Below are positions 9,478 to 21,176 of a DNA stretch of 64,000 nt, in pieces (the first letter of the stretch is position 1; each line of letters starts with the position of its first letter). The notes beneath the pieces are model-generated. The model was not told where the DNA came from. It made no database searches and was given only the letters and a program-made list of their open reading frames with translations. The translations under genes were made by a program, and so were the position numbers. This stretch comes from Fragilaria crotonensis (taxonomy: Eukaryota; Bacillariophyta; Fragilariophyceae; Fragilariales; Fragilariaceae), in NCBI GenBank assembly GCA_022925895.1, contig JAKSYS010000024.1:124001-188000 (forward strand). Reading direction: 5' to 3'.

Positions 9478-12400
9478 CGTATTTATGATCACTGAGTCGA
9501 TTTCGACAGTTGAATGTTGAACAAATCTTGTTGTGTGTTCAGCGCTCGACGTGAGCGCTACTCCACTTAGTCCAGAGTACTAAGATGCGAAGCCGAACTT
9601 CCTGATGTTGCGATCCGCGATCATAACCGGGGAGGGTGTTACTTCCCTGGGATCATACGTGAGGTACGGTCGAGTCGGGTTTTCCTAGATTCAAGCTACG
9701 AACATGGCATGCAAGCATTCCGTAAATAGTTACGGTACCCGGCAGCCGGCAGCACATACGCTATTGAACTTGAAGCAGGTATGACATAGCACGTGTGCAC
9801 GTGCTCACTGTAAGGACGGACCGGTACTCAGCAATTTCCACATTGTGCTATGTGCGCTCCGGCACTGGAAGGTCACGCGTGACGAACACACAGGATGCAG
9901 ACCGAAGTCGTGTGCGAAAAGCAAAAGCTGGAGGTTCCGGAATATCTTCTTTTCGACGCGTACGTCGACCGACATGAAAAAATAACTGAAAACGGTTAAA
10001 CGAGTTAAGTGATTTTCCCACGGAATTTAGCACTTGACATACATACTAAATCTTTCAGTTGTAATATGAATTCACCTATCTGAATTCTCCGTAGAATGGA
10101 ATAGAAGAAGAAATGAACGTGCTACGAATTCGCCTCGACAAAAAGGAAGGAAGGCTTGGAAAAATGCACAGGCAACGACTGGTATGACAATCCAATGAAT
10201 TAAATCTTCACGTTTGATTCTTAGGGAATAAACTTTAGATACTCCGACAAATTCGAATGGAATCCTCTGATAAGGAATCGTCATGATGCACGTTTTTCTT
10301 GGAGTTTCTTAAACTTTGTTAAGTTTTTTTCTCAAACTTTCTTAAGAAACTTTAAGTAGATTTTAGTTACTTAAAAAATCTTATATACTCTACGTGAATC
10401 TGGTAATAAATCGCGACTTCTTCAATTTTCTTAAATAATCTCAAACTTTCTCAATAAGACATGAGAAAAAAGAAGTTTCTGCTCCTTATAGAGAAATGGG
10501 TGCAAGAAGTGTATGTATGTGCAAGTGAAGCAAACTTTGCCATCCTTTGTCTCATCAACACTTTCACAGGCATCATTACGTACAGTATTTTACCAGCTGC
10601 TTGAAATTACCACATTCTTGTTTCCAAGACAGTGATGTTCGTAGGTTATATTCTTTTGAACGTGTCCAGCTTTATACAACACCTTTCCTGTCAACAAGTT
10701 CAGCGTGTACATTCGGAATCAGAAGCAGAACTGTCAAAATCTTGAAGTTGCTTTTTGGTACAATAGCTAGCATTCTGTTGATGCAGCACTCCTCTCTCAT
10801 TCAATGCCTTAAAAAGTTCGTTGGGTTTTCTCAACAAGTTTGGTCTTTCCTGTTGGATGGTCTTGTCATTGATCATGAGTCAGGGACCATGGTCCTGAGT
10901 TGTCAGCCAGGAATATCACTGAATGAGTGTCGTCAGTAAAAAGTGACACTCATGCACAGACTGAGAAATCCATACTTTGCCAAAATTGTTGTGTCTCTCA
11001 TTGCGCTCCTCCGTAGGATTTGGACATTGCACTGGGAGCTGAGGGCTTTATTTGACCGTGACTGTGATCAAACAGAAGTACCAGGTTAAGTTTGAAGTAG
11101 AGGACATGCATACAATCAAAAATGTCTTCCGATTGAAAACTTGTATAAAACAAATTCCAAAAGCCTTCATTTCCTGCGTGCACTTTGTATATAGGTATTT
11201 GCCAAACCCTTTTGAAGGGCAGCTTTGTAGATTGTACCAAGAACTTCCATTGCAGCCCTGGTATCAATGGAAATGGATTGTTTGTTTGTCGGCACTGTGA
11301 ATTGATCCTTGCTAACTCATCCTCTGTCAACAGCCTTCCAAATCAGAACTCTTGGGAGACAAACCTGGATAATATGAACCATTTGCCTTCCAAGTTCTCT
11401 GCAAGCAGTAGATGGTGACCTTTGGTCTAACATAAATCTTGCTCCCACAAGGTATTGAGCGGAGAGGCTTACATCCTGGCCGACAATCATCATTGGCCTG
11501 GCCATTGCCGACACTTGAATGCTTGTTATGAGTTGGATAGCTGTTCTTGTCTCCTGATTTTGTCATCGATTCCAGCAGTCATTTTGAAATTCAATTACTT
11601 CTCTGTTTTGGACATGTCAAAGTAAATTGTTCTAATCCTACGCCCAGCAAGCTTTTAAAGTCAAAGCTTTGGACATAGGACAATGCGTCCAGCACTTGCA
11701 ATACGGCTTAAATTTGGTGAGATGGGCTTCGCAGAATGTCTGTCAATTTGCAACAACAGCCTTGCATTCATGCCTGTCAACATAGATACAATTCAATCAA
11801 CGAGCTTTAGGAAATGGTTCATTTATCCTCTCCTGGTTATTGTCAATGGTCTCTGATGATGATGATGATGCTGCTGCTTCTTGTTGTTGTTCTTGACTGT
11901 TATTCTTATCCTTCTTCAATTGTAATGCCAATCCTGGAAAAATGGTGGAAGCATTTAGGTCAAGCACACCTCTATTGTTAGGGTTGCTAGATGCTTCCCT
12001 TGCATCAGCAAACATTTCTAGCGGCCTGCAGTCATGGCAGAAGCTGTTTTCCACACTGAACGTAAGCATCTGCCTGAGTGTGGGACGCATTCCTGCTTGC
12101 AGTGTATTATGTTTTATGAATTGCGAGGTGATAGGCCACCACGGGTTAGTATACGCTTATCTTCTTTGGCACTTGTCTCAACACCAACTCTCTTCTGCTA
12201 TCACTGTAATCAATCGCATGAAGTCGAGCTCTTGTCAACAGAATGACAACTGCATTTCCCCCGTTGCTTTTATCACCACCATTCCTTTACGAACTCAGTT
12301 GAGGCAAGAACAAGGATACTAGGTTCCCTGTTACTTCTTGTGTCAAATAGAAAGAATGGTGGTGTTGGTACTTGATGGAAAACACTCGGCTCTGATTTGA

Positions 12401-14519
12401 TCCTTCAAACGGGGACATGGCAGATCCAGAATCCAAAGCCTATGAAATTGCTGTGTTAAATTTGTGAAGGTCAATCGCTATGGACGTGTCAATGTGGCCA
12501 ATGTCTGCATTCCTTCCATCCATGTTGATGCAGGGTGCAACAGTTTGACAATTGAGGTCTGTACAAAGAATCATCTGAAATCAATAACAGCCTTGACCAA
12601 AATGATCTGAATTCCTTTGTCAGCCAGCATTCATGCAGTTAACATTGCCCAGTCATTTCGATTTCTAATGGATTTAGAAGGCACGTGTTGAATTTCTTCA
12701 GTAGTGGATTTTAACAGAACTGCAAAAAGCAATCTCCCCATATACAAGTGACCTCTGCACGAGGAGAGAATACCTTGCCCCCTCAGCACACCAAGAGACA
12801 TCAGTCAGTTACCTCTGGAGAAGAGAATTTCCACAAAGAAGGCACTGATTCTGTACACCATCAGTATGTCCGGATCATGAATATGAAGATCCGGATCATG
12901 AATATGAAGATCCTATGAGGACACCACATGATCACCTTCAACCACCTATATCGTGGTCACTTGATTAAGATGAGACATGTTTTGAGACGGCTTTCTATAG
13001 CCTTCATGGCTTTTCTTTGACAATTGCAACCTTAGGTGAGGCCTTGAGATGCTGGGACACCACTAGCTAGCATCTAATTGTTCAAACAGCGAGTACTATT
13101 GATGCATAATTAGTAAGCATTCAGGGCTGCTGCAGAATTCCAGTACCAACACGGATTAACAATGCAAACACCCTAAGAAGGTTTTCCCCCGCAGTAAAAG
13201 CTAACTACTACTTGGTAATGTTCAGCGGAAAAAGATACACCACAATCTCAGAATAAGAAATCCCATAAGATTCTTGAGGCTGGACAAACGAGAACATAAA
13301 AGCATCAACTTCCAGCCAATCCACATCTCTGCCAGTGCTATAAAGCAATCATTCAAGAATTTCAAAACTTCTGACCCACTTGAAAACTTCTTGAACATTG
13401 CTGCACTATTTCATGGCATCTCTCTTGCTTGCTGTTACAAGCGAAGCAATTCATGTTACTATTTGTAACTGGGACGATACAGGATGTCCAACTATGAATT
13501 GGCTAAATTATTCATTTCTTCACCAAGTGTGATTTCAATAATCAGAGATCTCAGATCAAGGGTGTATCCTTGTCAATTGGAACAATGGATAGCTCATCTG
13601 CATTTACCTTGGGAGTTTCAAGGGATAGCTACCTTGAACCTGCTCTACATTTTCAGCGTATTGTTGTTGCTTTCCTGATTCCATCTATCGTGAACTCCAT
13701 TGATATTCCATAGCAAACTGCTGCTGTACTGTGGCTTGAAGTTGGCTTTACTTTTGCCAATCCGGTGGCTCTGAAGCTGTTTGGTGCTCCTCAGTGGACT
13801 GCTGTTTCTGCGTAATTAGTGGCAGTTCTTGAAGCTTTTCGGATCTGAAGATGAAAACGAAGGATGACAAGGAAGACAATGAATATGGTGAAGTTATGTC
13901 TACAAGTTTTACACATATCTTGACAGCTTTTGCCATTATTGTCACAATGAAGCAGTGGCTTCTCCTTTTCATCGATGTGATCAATGGTGGAGTCGCTGAT
14001 TGTGTCAATTACCGATGTACTAGTCATAACTTTATACATTTCATTGCTGCCATTTTCCATGAAAGCTTTTCACTCATGGACTTTAATACAGGTATGTTAC
14101 CTCTCGCGGAAATAAGGCAGCTCAAGGAACGACGGAGATCTTGAACGATATTGGCCGACATAGTACTTAGGAGGCGGAAAGCATGCAGCAATGCTTTGCA
14201 GTAATAACTTTAGTTTTACAGGGTTAAGAATAATCAGTTCGTACTGGGTCTACGTGGGCTACTTCAAGTTTTTCATCGCATCCAGCATGTGACTTCGTCC
14301 TGTCCCCACCAAATTTGTGCTGAAGTAACTGTCAGTTACCTGAGGATGAGATACTTTTTATCAGGTATGAAGTATGAACATACATACAAAGTATTCTTAA
14401 GTCTAAAGAAGTATCATACTCATAGGAGACTACTAGTAGAGGACTTAGTATTGTATAAGGAATGCAAAGCACCTGCGTAAGTAAAAAACTGTTGGAACCC
14501 AAAAACATTGAAGGTTTTA
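9478..14519. other. Five kilobases without a supportable gene
   Basis: No confident gene or RNA was found. Open frames longer than 75 codons occur, for example on the minus strand at 10998-11330, 11317-11566 and 11797-12090 and on both strands near 13.8-14.1 kb. All are interrupted and none shows a family motif. Minus-strand frames between about 10.5 and 12.3 kb can be strung together across stops and might be one decayed gene or transposon of unknown type. At 12870-12910 a 20-bp unit (CCGGATCATGAATATGAAGA) is repeated in tandem. From 10.3 to 10.45 kb the sequence is rich in runs of T and A. Confidence 0.45.
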
Positions 14520-14583
14520 GGCCGTTGTTATACAAGAAAATAAAACATTGAAGTTTTGAAGTTTCGAACATTCATAACCTATT
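14520..14583 (+). repeat. Left terminal inverted repeat of the Harbinger-like element
   Basis: It begins GGCCGTTGTTATACAAG and ends CATTCATAACCTATT. It is complementary to 15823-15886 with one apparent mismatch (an A against the T run of the right arm). Confidence 0.8.
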
Positions 14584-14910
14584 ATCTATCGGGTTATGAA
14601 TGTTCGAAACTTCATTCGACCTTGTACATTATTATACGGCAAAACAAAATATTGAAGTTTTGAAGTACAATTATTTCAAGGTCACTCTCGTTTGACCGAT
14701 CCCTTACCAGGCACACTTACTCGAATCTGCACTTAAACGAGTACAAATGATGCATCCTCTCTTGTTACCTTCCTCCTTCTTCAGCTTCTGAAGCAAGGAC
14801 GTGTATCTCTACAAGCAGCATGAGTCTTTTACAAGGAGAGACAACAGTAGAGACGACGAGCGAGGACACCAGACCCGGAGACGACGAACCGTGTATCATT
14901 CGAATCCCGA

Positions 14911-15570
14911 CTCAATTTCTTGACGTCCTCGCTGGTCGTATCTCACTCAATCTCGGTCGGATCAAGATGAAGGACATTGATTTGAGACCGGGCGATTCAC
15001 ACGCAACTTTCTGTCCAATCAGATTATGTTGTGGCCTTTATTTGAAGGAGTCCGAGTGATATTTGTATTATCACGGTGCGGTCCGAGTCCGGACTCGATT
15101 TCTTGACGTCCTCGCTTGTCGTATCTCACTCAATCTTGGTCGGATCGAGATGCACGACATTGATTTGAGACCGGGCAATTCACACACAACTTTCTGTCAA
15201 CTTAGATTATGTTGCAGCCTTTATTTGAAGGAGTCCGAGTGATATTTGTATTATCACGGTGCGGTCCGAGTCCGTACTCCGCATCTTGACGTCCTCGCTG
15301 GTCGCATCTCACTCAATCTTCGTCGGATTGAGATGAAAGGCATTGATTTGAGACCGGGAGATTCACACGCAACTTTTTGTCTCCTCAGATTTATGTTGTA
15401 GTCTTAGTTGAAATAGACGTACTAGCACTACTATTGCAATTATTGTATCATCACGGTGTGCTCGGCTCAATTTCCAGCAGTCATATCTGGTCATACCTCG
15501 CTCAATCTCGCTCGGATTGAGAAAAGTAAAGTTGATTTGAGACCGGGTGATTCACACGCAACTTTCTGTC
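14911..15570 (+). repeat. Four tandem ~183-bp repeats
   Basis: Units begin near 14911, 15094, 15277 and 15466, a period of 183, 183 and 189 bp. Each carries CTCAAT...CGTC..CTCGCTGGTCGTA, then TCACTCAATCT, TTGATTTGAGACCGGG and GATTCACACGCAACTTT. In one frame all four read SLNL(G/A/R)RI...DLRPGDSHATF or close to it, yet stops separate the units, so coding is doubtful. The array lies wholly inside the Harbinger-like element. Confidence 0.75.
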
Positions 15571-15822
15571 TCCTCGCTCATCATTGGTTGGATCATGCTG
15601 GAGATGAGGGCTCTCCAACTTGCAGATTCTCATCGCAGTTGGTGAGTTGGAGAGATAGCCCAAACATTCCTACATGAAATACACGCAACAGGTGTACTGG
15701 AGCAATAGGTTATGAATGTTCGAAACTCCGAACTTGAATGTTTTGGCCGTGGCCACTTCAATTTTTTGAGGGGGCATGTCGACCTCATGGATTTCGAAGT
15801 TTCGAACATTCATAACCTATTG

Positions 15823-15886
15823 AATAGGTTATGAATGTTCGAAACTTCAAAACTTCAATGTTTTTTTTTCTTGTATAACAACGGCC
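15823..15886 (-). repeat. Right terminal inverted repeat of the Harbinger-like element
   Basis: It begins AATAGGTTATGAATGTTCG and ends AACAACGGCC, the complement of the left terminus. TTA follows immediately. Confidence 0.8.
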
Positions 15887-15918
15887 TTAGGCCGCGAATT
15901 TTTGTACTCCATGATACG

Positions 15919-16056
15919 TGTTTCTCCCTACAGTAGTACCTCCGGGTTTCCCGATCCACAGATGACGTCACGTTGCGAGACTCTAGACTCGCACTCACCA
16001 CTCATCTCATTAATCTACTAAGCTGCTCTTATTGATTAACTTCATACGTAGTGACA
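15919..16056 (+). repeat. 5' LTR of the first copia element
   Basis: It is 138 bp, from TGTTTCTCCCTACAG to GTAGTGACA. It contains a perfect cAMP-response-type palindrome TGACGTCA at 15963-15970. It appears identical to the 3' LTR. Confidence 0.93.
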
Positions 16057-16085
16057 CAGCTTAGTGATCTTTCCCTGGTTTGACC

Positions 16086-17360
16086 ATGTCTACCAAACTT
16101 CCTAGTGTCAATGACACTTACTTCCAGCACAAGGTGCTTACCAGAGTTCATGGCCAGCCCACCTACGAAACTCTACAGACTCTCGCTACCGAGATCAAGG
16201 CCAACGCCTCTTCTGTGCCCTCCACGCTCGGAGGCGGCCAATACGGCCACCTCGGACTCATTCTGTCCGCCGACCGTTACGCCACTTTGGCGCATACCGT
16301 CCCTTGGATTAGTCCTCCTAATCCAGGCCCATTCGATCCACCTGCTAACGGCACTGGCCCGCAAATTGAAGCCGCCAAAGATGTCTGGCGCGAACTTAAA
16401 CTCTCATTCGACCTCTGTCAAGCTACCGAAAAAGCGCTCATTGCGCAGATTGTCGAGTCTATTGATTCCATCTATCTACGAGCCCTGCTCAACCGCACTA
16501 CTGGCCAATACTCCTCCGATATTCGCGCTGTTCTAATGCATCTTTTCGCCACTCATGGGAAGATTACTCCTCAGCAAGTCAAGGCGAAGGAAATGTCCAC
16601 CTTCAACATGCACTATGACATCTCTCTCCCTGTTGACACTGTCTTCAACACTATCGACGATCTCGTTGATCTTGCCGAGCATGCTCTCTCTCCCATGACT
16701 CCCCAGCAAATGATGGATATGGCGTACGTTATTTTTGCACGCCAGCCCATTCTCCAGCAGGATCTCCGTCTTTGGAATCGACGTCCTCCTGCTGAACGCA
16801 CCTGGGCTAATATGCTCACTCACTTTCGTGACGCCCAGAGCGATCTCAGCTCTCTCCCGACTGCTGGTGACATCTTCCACCAACAGCCTGCCCACCAAGC
16901 CAATGCTGTTTCCGCTATGGCTGACCTTGTCGCCCAACGCCTTCTCGATACGCTTCCTCCGGACACATCTCCACCTGTCGCCCTTCCGACTGATGCTGCT
17001 AACGCCGCGTTTCAACTCCGTGATAGTGTTCTCGCTGCACGCGAGGCTGCTCTCCTCACTCAGATGTCTGAGATGATGTCCCTGCTACGAACCGGCTCTT
17101 CCTCTGGTAACGCTTCCTCTCAACGTGACACTCGTTCCTCCCGTGGTGGTCGCTCGGGCCGTTCCAATGGTCGTGGTCGTGGCCCCACTGCTCCCGCCCT
17201 CGCGCGTACTGCTGGTCCCATGGTGCCTGTGCACATCCCAGTTCGGAATGCAACCATCCGTTACCTGGCCATCAGACTGGTGCTACGTTTGCTACTATGC
17301 AAGGCGGCAGCACGACAAACTGTTTCTGGCTTCCCACCTGACAGTCCGGGCCTACTCTAG
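16086..17360 (+). CDS. gag of the first copia element
   Basis: The ATG at 16086 begins MSTKLPSVND, 30 bp after the 5' LTR, and the frame runs 424 codons. The N-terminal two thirds resemble copia Gag (UBN2-like helical region). An Arg/Gly-rich tract with SSRGGRSGRSNGRGRG lies near residues 350-365. The zinc knuckle is not in this frame. It appears one frame over at about 17207 as YCWSHGACAHPSSEC, which is a C-x5-C-x5-C type motif with histidines, so the last ~50 codons of the listed frame are probably out of frame because of an indel near 17200. Confidence 0.8.
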   Translation: MSTKLPSVNDTYFQHKVLTRVHGQPTYETLQTLATEIKANASSVPSTLGGGQYGHLGLILSADRYATLAHTVPWISPPNPGPFDPPANGTGPQIEAAKDVWRELKLSFDLCQATEKALIAQIVESIDSIYLRALLNRTTGQYSSDIRAVLMHLFATHGKITPQQVKAKEMSTFNMHYDISLPVDTVFNTIDDLVDLAEHALSPMTPQQMMDMAYVIFARQPILQQDLRLWNRRPPAERTWANMLTHFRDAQSDLSSLPTAGDIFHQQPAHQANAVSAMADLVAQRLLDTLPPDTSPPVALPTDAANAAFQLRDSVLAAREAALLTQMSEMMSLLRTGSSSGNASSQRDTRSSRGGRSGRSNGRGRGPTAPALARTAGPMVPVHIPVRNATIRYLAIRLVLRLLLCKAAARQTVSGFPPDSPGLL

Positions 17361-18108
17361 GGTATCATTTAGCGAATACGTTATCTCCCCCTTCTGTAGA
17401 CAGCCTGCCCACTCCTCACGTTCTTCTCGATTCTGGTGCCACTGGCACGTTCGTTGCCACGTCCGACGTCGTCCACCTACATCGTCCCGTTCCGGTCTCC
17501 AATGGCCCCACCGTTCTCTCGGCTAGCGGTGATGTTATGTCTTCTGCCCTTCACGGTCTCCTCCCACTATCCTCCCGTCTGAGTGCACAGGCGCAGTCTG
17601 CTTTTGTTCTCGATGGTCTCCGTACTGGTACTCTCGTCTCCCTTGCTCAGCTCTGTGACGACGACTGCATCGCTATTTTTTCCAAATTCGATGTCAAAAT
17701 AGTGAAGCGTGACACTGTCATCATCACTGGCACTCGCACCCCCAATGGTCTCTGGTCCATCCCTCTTGCTGCTCCTCCCCATCAGATTAATGGTATCCTT
17801 CGCCTTGATCGGTCTCGCGAAGCTCTTGCGATTTACCATCACACTGCCCTCGGTAGTCCCTCCCTTCTACGCTCCTACGCGCGATTCGTCGCGGTCATCT
17901 CACCAGTTTCCCTGGCCTTACTACTCAGCTAATAAGCAAACATCTTCCTAAATCAATCGCTACTACTCTTGGACACCAAGATCAGGAGGCCAAGAACATT
18001 CGTTCCACTCGCTCAGTCCCACCTTCCGAAGCTTTCACTTCTGATTCCGACACTGATGTTGCTCCTTACTTGCCCCCGCACTCATCACGTTTCCGTCGTG
18101 CTCCTTGA
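17207..18108 (+). pseudogene. Zinc knuckle, protease and pre-integrase region of the first copia element
   Basis: From 17207 the zinc-knuckle frame runs to a TGA at 17339-17341. Continuing in the same frame gives the aspartic protease with its DSGATGTF active-site motif near 17430 and an open frame to 17932. A frame change near 17860 then gives the GAG-pre-integrase segment (LRAIRRGHLTSFPGL, ATTLGHQDQ, KNIRSTRS), which ends in a stop at 18106-18108. The single TGA could also be a gag-pol boundary, but the later frameshifts show damage. Confidence 0.75.
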
Positions 18109-19357
18109 AAACCAGTCGCTCCTCAAGTCTTATTCCGACCAAACCGGTCGCTTCCACGTCCCGTCCAGTCGCGGTAACAATTATATCTTTGTCCTCTACC
18201 ACCAGGACACTAACTCTATTCACGCGGTCGCCATTCCGAATCGGCAGGCCGCCAGCATCCGCAATGCTTGGGAGACCACTCACAAGTTGCTTCTGCGCCA
18301 GGGCCATCCTCCTGATCTCCATATTCTTGACAACGAATGTTCTCAAGATCTCAAAGACGCCTTCACGAAATACAAGATCCAATTCCAGCGAGTTCCCCCC
18401 AAAGAACACCGTGCTAACGCAGCCGAACGTGCCATCCGGACGTTCAAGAATCATTTCGTTTCCGTCCTTTGCACCGTCCACTCTAAATTCCCTCTCACTG
18501 AGTGGGATCGGCTCTTGCCTCAAACGACGCTGACCCTCAATCTCCTTCGTTCTTCCCGCATTCATCCTTCGTTATCGGCTCATGCTTCCCTTTTCGGCAA
18601 CTACGATTTCAATCGCACGCCGCTCGCCCCCATGGGCACTCAAATCGTTGCACACACTTCAGCCGACACTCGCACCCCCTTCGGCGAACACGGTAAAGTC
18701 GGCTGGTACATTGGTCCTTCGCTTGAACATTACCGTTGTTGGAAGTGCTACTTTCAGGACACGATGCACGAACGCGATGTTCTCAAAGTTGATTTCTTCC
18801 CTGAAAAAATCGCGTTTCCCGAATTCTCTCGCGAAGATTATCTCCGCCAAACTGCCGAAGACATGCTTCATTTGTTGCACCCCCAGCACCCTACCGCTTT
18901 CCCTCTTCACGATCCTCTTTCCTTTGGCCCTCCCATCCTCAACGCTTACGCTAAAGTAGCCGACATCCTTCGTCGTGCAGTCCACCCTCTCTCCTCCGCT
19001 CCTATCGCACCTGTCCCTCCACCGACTCTCGCTCCTGTTGCACCTCCGAGGGTGCCGTCAGAAATCGCTGACCCTCCTCCTGCCCTACTCGCGTCTCCTC
19101 GTTCTGTCCTACCCCTTGCCCCTGTCTCACTTCCGAGGGTGCTCGTCTCCGCTTCCAGTAAACCGCTTCCGCTCCCTGCAGCCGTTCTCCGACAAAGCCC
19201 TCGCGCCCGCCTTACTCGCCTCATGTTCGACCCGCGCACTCATCGTCGCCTCCCTCTCGCCCAATCGATCCAACACGATCCCACCATTGCTGGCAAAATC
19301 CTACCACAGGCAAGCCCGAAACCATCGACTCTCTCCTCCGCGGACCTGATTCCCTGA
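18090..19357 (+). pseudogene. Integrase segment of the first copia element
   Basis: The frame reads SYSDQTGRFHVPSSRGNNYI, then HILDNECSQDL and ANAAERAIRTFKNHF, which carry the second Asp and the Glu of the DDE integrase core. WYIGPS and the integrase C-terminal beta region follow. A Pro/Ala/Ser-rich linker of about 130 residues sits between integrase and RT. The frame enters from another one near 18100 and leaves near 19310, so it is not independently translatable. Confidence 0.82.
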
Positions 19358-21141
19358 TCTGGTCTAATTCCCTTTCCAACGAATGGGGCCGCTGCACCCA
19401 AGGCCTCACCAAATCCCGCTCCGTTGGTGACCAAATCCTCGGCAACAACACCATGGTTTTCATTCATCCCCATCAGGTCCCGGCCGGTCGCAAAGTCACC
19501 TACGCCAACTTCGTGTGCACCATGCGCCCTGGCAAAGCTGAGCCCTATCGTATTCGCATGACCGTCGGCGGCGACCGGCTTGACGCTTACCAAGATGTTC
19601 GATCTCCGGCCATCGGTCTTGTCGACACAAAGCTTCATCTCAACAGTGTCATTTCTGACGCTCACCTTGGTGCTCGCTATTGCACTGGCGATTTAAAGGA
19701 TTTTTTCCTCGTGTCTGATATGCCCATTTTCCAATACATGCGCATTCACCGCCGATATCTCACGGCCGAAGTCATTAGTGAGTACAATCTCACCGATCCG
19801 CATTTCGACTCCAAGGGTTATATCTACGTCGAAATCCGCAAGGGTATGTACGGCCTCAAGGAGGCTGCCATCCTTGCATACGATCAACTCAAAGCGCACC
19901 TCGCCCCCTACGGTTACTTCCCTGTCACACACACTCCCGGACTCTGGCGCCACACCGACCGTCGCACCACGTTCACTCTTGCGGTTGATGACTTTGGCAT
20001 CAAGTTCTTCTCTCAGTCAGATGCTGATCATCTCTTCGCCGCGCTTGCTACCAAGTATGCCCTCACCAAAGACTGGACTGGCTCCAGTTACCTCGGATTC
20101 AAGATCGCTTGGGACTACTCCGCCGGTCACGTTGACATCTCCATGCCAGGTTACGTACCCAAAGCACTTCTCGCCTTGCGTCATCCATCTCCCCTCCGAC
20201 CTCAGCATTCCCCGCATCTATGGACCGCTCCCGTGTACGGTCAGAAGGTTCAACTCGCGAACTCGGACATTTCCCCGCTTCTCGACAAACTCGGTATCAA
20301 ACGTGTGCAACAAATCTCTGGTCTCTTCCTCTATTACTCCCGCGGTTGCGATCCCACCATCATCGTCGCGTTGAACGAAATTTCCAACAGTCAAGCTGCT
20401 CCCACTGAACACACCAACAAAGCCTGTGACATGCTTCTTGATTACCTGTCCACGCATCCTGATGCCACGATTCGCTACCATGCCAGCGATATGGTCCTCG
20501 CTGTCTGCTCTGATGCTGCGTACCTTGTCCTTCCCAACGCTCGCAGTCGCGCTGCCGGCTATTTCTTCCTTACCAACCTTCCCAGCGCCACCAGCTCTCC
20601 TCCCAGCCCCAAACTCAACGGCGCTGTCCATGTTCTATGTAAGACCATCCGTACTGTTGCTGCCTCTGCTTCCGAAGCTGAAACCGGCAGTCTTTTCCTC
20701 AACGCTCAGGAAGCCGTTCCTATGCGTACTGCCCTTGCTGAAATGGGTCATCCACAGCCTTCTAGTGGTACTCCTCTTGAAACCGACAATTCCACTGCTC
20801 ACGGCATCCTCCACGCTCAAGTTCGCATGAAAAAATCAAAGGCCTTCGACATGCGCTATCATTGGCTCAAAGATCGTATTTCCCAAAAACACTTCAATCT
20901 CTACTGGAGTCCCGGCAAAACCAACAGTGCCGATTACTTTTCCAAGCACCACCCACCCGCCCATCACAAACTCATGCGTTCTCAGTATCTTCAGCGTGCT
21001 CTTGCCGCTCACGTCGCGCCGCCTACTGTGCGAGGGTGTGTTTCTCCCTACAGTAGTACCTCCGGGTTTCCCGATCCACAGATGACGTCACGTTGCGAGA
21101 CTCTAGACTCGCACTCACCACTCATCTCATTAATCTACTAA
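19310..21141 (+). pseudogene. Reverse transcriptase-RNase H segment of the first copia element
   Basis: The open frame begins near 19310 with TGKPETIDSLL and has its first ATG at 19453. RT motifs include GDRLDAYQDVRSPA, KGMYGLKEAA and the catalytic box AVDDFG (Asp179 and Asp180 counted from the ATG) in place of the usual YVDD. RNase H follows with VCSDAAY, SASEAETGS, ETDNSTAHG and a C-terminal WSPGKTNSADYFSKHH. The frame has no stop before the 3' LTR and terminates inside it at 21139-21141, so the last ~34 residues are LTR-encoded. Confidence 0.88.
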
Positions 21142-21176
21142 GCTGCTCTTATTGATTAACTTCATACGTAGTGACA
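21039..21176 (+). repeat. 3' LTR of the first copia element
   Basis: It is 138 bp, TGTTTCTCCC...GTAGTGACA, with TGACGTCA at 21083-21090. The insertion point lies 171 bp upstream of the LRR gene start, so this LTR lies in that gene's promoter or leader. Confidence 0.93.

Larger units (their letters stand above)
14520..15886. mobile_element. Harbinger-like non-autonomous DNA element (MITE-like)
   Basis: A 1367-bp element has terminal inverted repeats of about 64 bp starting GGCCGTTGTTATACAAG on the left and ending in the complement on the right; they differ by about one base. It is flanked by TTA on both sides (14517-14519 and 15887-15889). A 3-bp TTA/TAA target duplication and GG-starting termini are the signature of the PIF/Harbinger superfamily. 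It encodes no transposase. Inside are five copies, in alternating orientation, of GGTTATGAATGTTCGAAAC and a four-unit tandem repeat. Confidence 0.75.
15919..21176 (+). mobile_element. Copia-type LTR retrotransposon with broken gag-pol
   Basis: The element is 5258 bp. The two 138-bp LTRs look identical, run TG...CA, and are flanked by the 5-bp target duplication ATACG (15914-15918 and 21177-21181). The domain order gag, protease, pre-integrase, integrase, RT, RNase H defines Ty1/copia. The coding region has a frameshift near 17200, an in-frame TGA at 17339-17341, and further frameshifts near 17860, 18100 and 19310. Identical LTRs mean a recent insertion, so the breaks either came with a defective master copy or are assembly errors. 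No standard initiator-Met primer binding site was recognised after the 5' LTR. Confidence 0.93.

Noticed and set aside
10998-12090. Minus-strand frames as a possible transposase gene
   Set aside because: Frames are short and interrupted, and neither piggyBac nor hAT motifs could be found when read by eye.
14820-15059. 79-codon ORF as a gene
   Set aside because: It covers one unit of a tandem repeat inside a transposon, and the other units carry stops at different places.
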